Of a DNA stretch of 64,000 nucleotides, positions 60,672 to 64,000 are shown in pieces. The first letter of the stretch is position 1. Each line of letters starts with the position of its first letter. A program made the translations under genes and the position numbers. The stretch comes from Triops longicaudatus (Eukaryota > Arthropoda > Branchiopoda > Notostraca > Triopsidae): positions 248,001 through 312,000 of the forward strand of contig JAGQDJ010000048.1 of NCBI GenBank assembly GCA_022885665.1, in the 5' to 3' direction. The notes under the pieces are model-generated. The model searched no databases. It had not been told where the DNA came from and saw only the letters and a list, made by a program, of their open reading frames with translations.

Positions 60672-63600
60672 ATGGAAGACCACCTACTCCCGGTAAGCTC
60701 TTCCTTTCTTTTCATGTTAAGCTTAATGTAGTGCACTATATTTAAAGTAAAATTTACGGTTTCACACTAGTTTTGCACGTGTATGTACACTGCTTACTCG
60801 GTGCGATCTTGTGTTGCTAAAAAATTTGAAGTGTAAAAAAATGTGTAATCATTGTATTTAGAGCAATAAGTTACAAACCCATAGATCGTTAAATTTGCTG
60901 TGAATTGCGGTTCAGTCTTGCAGTAGTGCAACATTCGTCAATACCCTGGAAACTTCTCTTAAATGATTTCAGAAAACGTTACTTTATGTGAAAAATAGCA
61001 AGAGAGTCTATTAGGTTATACTCTTTACAAAGCTACCTAAATATTGATTATTTAACAAAAGTACAAGCGAACTGTCACTATTTATTACATTAATGGAAAA
61101 AATCTAAAGTAGAATTTCGTTTTTAACTAACACATTCATAACAATTTGTCCGCTACTGTATACGGTTTGCAAGATTCCAAGTTTTGTACCCTAGATAAAA
61201 AGTGATGGAGCGAAATTCGGATATAATGAACAGCAATTCTGGTTCCGGGAAGATCGTTACAATGAGACTCTACTGTAACATTCTGCATATTCAAGAGATG
61301 TGGCACTTTTTTTGTGTTTTAGCAACGGAATTGTTCCTATTCAGTTCAATTCCGGAATTTTGCCACTTGATTCTAGACCAACACTCCTTTAATTTTCTCG
61401 TAGCTGAAAGCTGTGAAGGACAAAGTACACGGCGTGACGGGCATTTCATGGAACAGCTACGACGCAGAATATCAATATTTGCCAAGCGAAAACCTCGAAC
61501 CAAAACACTTACAAGCTTCTCCTTTATGGAAAAGGTACTACCTTTCGCCGACAGTTATTGTTTTTAAAAAAACAACTCGTCGATGTGCCGACTAACTGGG
61601 TCATGTTGGTTAAAAAATTTAATCTACAAAATAGAAACATTAATAGGTGTAGCGATGTGGGTTTACTCCACAAGAAAGTCCAATTCATTAGACCGCTGTT
61701 TGGGGAGGATGAAAAGTTTCGACAAATGAAGGACCTAGTAGCGGGATACGACAAGGAAAATTCCACCGAGGTAATCAAGTGTAAAGTGTCAGAATATACT
61801 AAACAAATAAAACCCCATTTTAAAGAAAACTCAACCAAGGACTTCTTGCGACCTTAATACAATGTTGGAATTATTCCAAGCTGTCTTGAAAGGCGAACTA
61901 CATAACGGAATGCTAGTGAAAGGGTATGCAATATCTCTAAGAGTTCGTACGCATAATAAACGTGGCATGTATACATTAACACGTTATATTCTTCTAGTGC
62001 AACGAACTTGCGCGGCTTGGGTGATCGTGAGAAATTCGACGAGAATCTAACCTTAGCAGTTCGGAAAGTTCTGGAAACTGAGGAAAAGGTCGAAAAAGTC
62101 TTGGTGGTCGCATGGGACTCGAAGCAGTCCCTTTCCATTGCCCAGGCGTTTTATGAAGAACCCAGGGTACTCTGTTTTTCGTTGCAAAAAGAATCCACCC
62201 CTTCGACTTCTTCGGTTTCGAACGTTGGAGAAAAGTGGGGACGGGGTTACAACTTCAACGTGCCGTATGGTCTTGAAGAACTGAACGATGCAGACTACTT
62301 GGCAGTCTTGCACCATCTGTTGCTTCCCGTTGCATATGAAGTAAGAAACAAACTACATTTTCCAGTGCGTAAACGCTTTCTTTATGGAGCTATTATTTAG
62401 TACAATCCAGATTTGGTGGTCATCAATGGGGTAATTTAGAGTTTACGGTAAATTTAGAACAGTACTCATAACATTGATTTTCCAGGTGACCGAAAGCTTA
62501 AGCTGCAAAATATCTGCACATCTAACTGCTTCTTTAATGAGCTTAGCTCACGGAAAGGTGGTAACCATTGTCGAGGTAGGAATTTGATTTTACTTTCATC
62601 TGTCGGTTTAGGGCGATTCATATTTCTCGTTTAGGATGGAAGTCATTTGGGCATTTCGTCGGAAACCGCTTTTGCTACATTGTGTAGTTTGACAGGGCGG
62701 CCCTTTTTAAATTCACTAACGGGAGGCAGAGCATCGGAAAGGTAGTTAATGCATATTGTATTTGAAAAGTAATCCTTCCACTACTAGTTTTTATTTCTTT
62801 ATTATTTATTTTTATTTTTTTTAATATTTATTTTTTAAAATATTTGTTTGCTAGAGTACACAAGACCATTGTCGATACCATAAATGCACAGAGACCGTTT
62901 TGGAAATGTCTCCGGTTCCAAGGTATGGACGCAACGCCAGAAAATTATGAAGGAATCTCTGCCGAAGACAAGACGGTGTTCACACCCGCTAAGGACGCAT
63001 CATCACGTTTGGCAAGAAATCGTGTAGCGTTTATTTACGATGACCGCATGTTAAATCATTACAGCTATACGGCTGTGTAAGTTGTCATGAATAGCATTTC
63101 TCATGCAATAATTCTTTCGTTAGTAATCATGTAGAAAGACCCGAGAGAATGACGTCGATTTATCATAGAATGGTTGATTATGGGCTAATTGATCGTTTAC
63201 GACGTGTAGAGGTAATAGTGAACTGCACTAGAAGTTATTTAACTAATAATCATCTACATAATTGTTCTACATGTAGCACGGTTATATTACGTAAAGTAAC
63301 TGAATAATTTAATAGGCTCAAATGGCTAATAAAGACCAGATTTTTATGTTGCACGAGCCAAGTTATATTGACCTGCTAGCAAGGGTAAAAAGTGACCAGG
63401 AGCTAAGACCGTACGTCTTCCATAAGGAAATTGACTCTGTTTCGTTTTGTCCGGACACTTACGAACTATCATTTCTTGCTGCCGGATCAGCTATTCAGGT
63501 AGTGTTGCATTTTAGAGTAGTTTTTTGGATAACACTTTAATTTTGTTAGAAATAAATTAGTAAAATAATTTTGATTTATAACGGCAAATGTCTAGTTGGT

Positions 63601-63943
63601 GGATACAATCTTGGACGGCGATACGGACTCTGGTATTGCAGTAATAAGGCCACCTGGTCATCACGCGGAACCGGGTGCTGCGTGTGGTTTTTGCGTGTTT
63701 AATAATACTGCATTAGCAGCCAAGCACGCCATAGAACAAAGGAACCTGTCGCGTGTTCTCATTGTCGATTGGGATGTCCATCACGGCAACGGCATCCAAC
63801 GTATGTTCTTGGAAGATCCAAGAGTACTCTACATCTCTCTTCATGCTTTTAATGACTTTCCTGTACTACCTGAATTTACGAATTCGAGTGTTATCGGAAA
63901 AGGTCCCGGCACGGGTTTCAACATCAACATTCCTTGGAGTGAG
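60672..63943 (+). CDS. HDAC6: Histone deacetylase 6, 5' part; first deacetylase domain degenerate
   Basis: HDAC6 is the cytoplasmic zinc-dependent deacetylase of alpha-tubulin and cortactin, with two tandem deacetylase domains (DD1, DD2) and usually a ubiquitin-binding zinc finger. Exons 60672-60692, 61404-61534, 61647-61770, 61826-61923, 61998-62340, 62401-62430, 62486-62575, 62635-62741, 62855-63076, 63124-63211, 63316-63498 and 63596-63943 give 595 residues; the gene continues past the window. DD1 aligns throughout (VGLLHKKVQF, AVLKGELHNGM, GRGYNFNVPY, DADYLAVLHHLLLPVAYE), but its catalytic residues are gone: RPPGHHA is KGATNLR, DWDVHHG is AWDSKQS (163-169), AGFDA is absent and EGGYN is EDGSH. 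DD2 is intact so far: RPPGHHAEP (His501-502), ACGFCVFNN and DWDVHHGNG (537-545). The first 7-residue exon was chosen by phase and is the weakest part. Confidence 0.9.
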
Positions 63944-64000
63944 GTAAAATCGTAGGCTTTTGCCTTGCTTTACGCGGTAACATGCATAGGAAAGCAATGG

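Noticed and set aside
61558..61857. ORF reading FLKKQLVDV.. as the start of the HDAC6 DD1
   Set aside because: Its first part holds a TACTAAC-like branch point and T-rich tract; splicing 61534 to 61647 gives the right phase and aligns VGLLHKKVQF with HDAC6.

Overview
This is eukaryotic nuclear DNA from an invertebrate animal, most likely an arthropod. The genes are animal orthologues split by mostly 50-500 bp GT-AG introns. The DNA is AT-rich, with poly(A) signals, poly-T runs and a decayed non-LTR retrotransposon tail. There are no operons, no CRISPR array and no prokaryotic gene order. The arthropod assignment is an inference from protein resemblance; I found no rRNA or mitochondrial marker. 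Gene models were built by joining open frames at GT/AG sites with matching phase and comparing them with remembered protein families, so exon edges are predictions.

Left part (1-22 kb). The first coding exon of a classical protein kinase C lies on the minus strand at 6.9-7.1 kb, and its first intron runs off the left edge. It is divergent from DCTN5 (dynactin p25, 7.9-8.9 kb, plus). DCTN5 meets EME1 (Holliday-junction/flap nuclease subunit, 9.0-11.6 kb, minus) tail to tail. Next come an FkbM-type methyltransferase (14.0-17.5 kb, plus) and a dicarbonyl/L-xylulose reductase (20.2-22.1 kb, plus).

Middle (22-45 kb). A sparse stretch of about 9 kb leads to a proline-rich, two-pass membrane protein with four PPxY motifs. 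Its large first exon (30.9-32.0 kb) appears to be joined to four exons at 40.1-42.8 kb across an 8 kb intron. EEF2KMT (FAM86 family, 43.2-44.6 kb, minus) follows.

Right part (45-64 kb) is gene-dense: an SR-rich C2H2 zinc-finger protein (45.3-48.5 kb), TSEN54 (49.2-50.5 kb), sorbitol dehydrogenase (50.6-52.6 kb, minus), SNRPG (52.8-53.7 kb, plus), PTCD3/mS39 (53.8-56.4 kb, minus), a decayed tandem copy and an intact copy of a cysteine-rich PAN-like secreted protein (57.6-59.1 kb), a retrotransposon remnant (60.2-60.4 kb), and an HDAC6 gene that runs off the right edge. Several pairs are tail-to-tail with under 100 bp between stops, and SORD/SNRPG share a 245 bp head-to-head promoter.

The genes are mostly unrelated housekeeping functions: RNA processing (TSEN54, SNRPG), polyol/xylulose metabolism (SORD, DCXR), mitochondrial translation (PTCD3), DNA repair (EME1), dynein transport (DCTN5) and tubulin deacetylation (HDAC6). 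SORD and DCXR act in related sugar-alcohol pathways but lie 28 kb apart. The most unusual items are HDAC6 with a catalytically dead first deacetylase domain, the PPxY membrane protein, and the frameshifted tandem PAN-like copy.
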